NCBI GenBank assembly: GCA_004298405.1 | Contig: SCSL01000048.1 | Span: 1-5,556, forward strand | Direction of reading: 5' to 3' | DNA length: 5,556 nt | From: Patescibacteria group bacterium | GTDB taxonomy: Bacteria; Patescibacteriota; Patescibacteriia; UBA9934; GWF2-40-263 | In this document: positions 4,280 through 5,556 of the stretch, one piece after another | Layout of the letters: the number at the start of each line of letters is the position of its first letter | Position numbering within the stretch: the stretch's first letter is position 1 | Made by a program: the position numbers and the translations under genes | Notes under the pieces: generated by a model | Seen by the model: only the letters and a program-made list of their open reading frames with translations | The model's database searches: none | What the model was told of the DNA's origin: nothing

Positions 4280-5556
4280 ATGGCTATGCACATTGAGATC
4301 AAAGGAGCCACCTACGAACCACAAACGCCTGACGAACACATTCGCGGCATCTCCTTGCTTCTTCCTGTACAAGAGAGAGGAGGATTTGTCTTCCTGATCG
4401 CCTATACAAAAAAAGAAAATGCTGATTCGGAACTTCTTCTTCAGACATTGATGGACCAAGCACGCCGATTAGCGGAGTCATTTGGGAAAGAAGCAAATCC
4501 TCAGCATCGCTTTGAGCAATTTCTTGGCGCATTGAATGAAACGCTTGCAGAGCATGTCCGAGAAGGACGTTGGCATATCCCGATTGAACATCTTCATGCC
4601 CTTGTGGGCATTGCTTCCTCAACAGAAATGTATCTCTCTGGAACAGGAGAACTCGTCGCCCTCTTCCTTCACAAAAAACCATCACAGCGCTACCAAATTT
4701 TCAACCTCTTCAGGGGATTGCAAACAGAACAGTCCCTCCCGACCTGGGAAAAACCGTTTGCAGTGGTTCTGGACGGAGATCTCCATCCAGGAGATGTTTT
4801 TTGTATCACGGACAAAGACCTTCAACGGATCATTCCACCAGATGAACTCAACCAAATTCTTACCTCCCTTCCTTCTGTGGGAGCCGTTGAAAAAATAAGG
4901 CAGTATTTTTCGCACAAAGATGGTCTTTTGTTGACCGTCCTCAAAGTCTCCGATGAAGTCCCTTCCTATCAAGCGGTTCAAGGTCGCACGGCCGTTCCCC
5001 AATCGAACCTGTCTGTTGAGGCGCTCAATACGACGCAAGAAACAACCGATCGACTCCTGGATGACCAACGACACAGCCTCTCGATTTTCTTCAAAAAAAT
5101 TCTTTCGTATCTGCAGTCTAAATCAGGAAACCGATCATCACGTCTCTTAAACGACTTGCAGTCTCGTGGGGGGATAAAAGATCTTACGATGCGGATTGGC
5201 AGAACGGCGTGGCGTCTATTGTCGATCGGAGCAAAATATACAACCAAACAAACGAGTCGAGCCCTACATGTGTTGAAAAACAAAGAAGAACGCACACGCG
5301 TAAAAACTCATCTCCAGCTCAAACAACGCAGCCTTCAGGGGGGACTGCGATCCCTCCTGAGTCGTGTCCGCGCAACCCCCGCGTCAACAAGATATCTTGT
5401 GGGAGGAATCGGCATTGCTGTTGTTGTATTGGTGATCGGTATTTCTGTCATTTCAAAATCGCAGGCTCGTGCACAGCAGGAAGAGGCGTATCAAGAACAG
5501 CTTACGGCTATCGAAGACTTGATGGAACGTGCCGCTGGAGCCGTCATCTACAAAGA
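4262..5556 (+). CDS. Membrane-anchored protein with PP2C-like (probably degenerate) N-terminal domain; 3' end outside window
   Basis: An open frame with no stop from the ATG at 4262 to the window edge, 431 codons seen. ATGs at 4280 and 4286 are alternative starts; none has a good Shine-Dalgarno. Residues about 10-228 read like a distant PPM/PP2C fold: a long helical stretch (55-100), then LHALVGIASSTEMYLSGTGE (111-130) where PP2C has its central strands and GDSR-like turn, then LHPGDVFCITDKDL (174-187) where PP2C has GDxxxxxSDGL, then an acidic helix and LLLTVLKV (222-229) as the last strand. The aspartates that bind metal are mostly not recognisable, so phosphatase activity is doubtful. A basic, Ser/Thr-rich linker (about 230-375) leads to one membrane helix (about 378-398) and a Gln/Glu-rich helix, with more sequence outside the window. 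A signalling or envelope role is inference. The ORF is certain; the domain call is moderate. Confidence 0.7.
   Translation, partial: MLNPGQMAMHIEIKGATYEPQTPDEHIRGISLLLPVQERGGFVFLIAYTKKENADSELLLQTLMDQARRLAESFGKEANPQHRFEQFLGALNETLAEHVREGRWHIPIEHLHALVGIASSTEMYLSGTGELVALFLHKKPSQRYQIFNLFRGLQTEQSLPTWEKPFAVVLDGDLHPGDVFCITDKDLQRIIPPDELNQILTSLPSVGAVEKIRQYFSHKDGLLLTVLKVSDEVPSYQAVQGRTAVPQSNLSVEALNTTQETTDRLLDDQRHSLSIFFKKILSYLQSKSGNRSSRLLNDLQSRGGIKDLTMRIGRTAWRLLSIGAKYTTKQTSRALHVLKNKEERTRVKTHLQLKQRSLQGGLRSLLSRVRATPASTRYLVGGIGIAVVVLVIGISVISKSQARAQQEEAYQEQLTAIEDLMERAAGAVIYK

Overview
The window looks like a chromosomal stretch from a bacterium with a small, tightly packed genome, most probably a member of the Candidate Phyla Radiation (Patescibacteria). 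This placement rests on recall of gene families, not on a search. The clues are a winged-helix regulator with a degenerate nucleotidyltransferase tail next to a very short TsaB, a 'conserved TM helix' channel-like protein without the MscS beta domain, and a large membrane protein with an apparently degenerate PP2C-like head. Base composition is near balanced, intergenic gaps are mostly under about 55 bp, and TAA and TGA both act as stops, so the standard code fits.

Layout, left to right. The 5' end of a GT2 glycosyltransferase gene runs leftward out of the window (1-175, minus). Eleven bases away a divergent gene (187-930, plus) encodes a two-domain protein: a NUDT15/MutT-like Nudix hydrolase followed by an all-alpha MazG-like NTP pyrophosphatase domain. 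It converges, with a 21-bp gap, on a four-gene minus-strand cluster read from 4214 down to 952. In transcription order this holds the winged-helix regulator, a shortened tsaB, a five-helix channel-like membrane protein and a processive-type membrane GT2 glycosyltransferase. The gaps are 7 bp, 53 bp and a TAATG overlap, which suggests one operon.

A 47-bp divergent control region (4215-4261) separates the operon from a long plus-strand gene (4262 to the window end, incomplete). That gene encodes a PP2C-like N-terminal domain, a positively charged linker and one membrane helix. The control region carries two opposed sigma70-like promoters whose -10 boxes overlap. The plus promoter would start RNA at or within a few bases of the first in-frame ATG. 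The minus promoter would make a short leader whose only good Shine-Dalgarno precedes a four-codon minicistron overlapping the regulator start.

Functionally the window mixes envelope genes (two glycosyltransferases, the channel-like protein, the PP2C-like membrane protein), nucleotide-pool cleaning (Nudix-MazG) and tRNA t6A modification (TsaB). I see no CRISPR array, RNA gene, insertion sequence or phage gene. The features most worth a second look are the Nudix-MazG fusion, the trimmed TsaB, the degenerate PP2C-like membrane protein and the compact divergent promoter with its minicistron.
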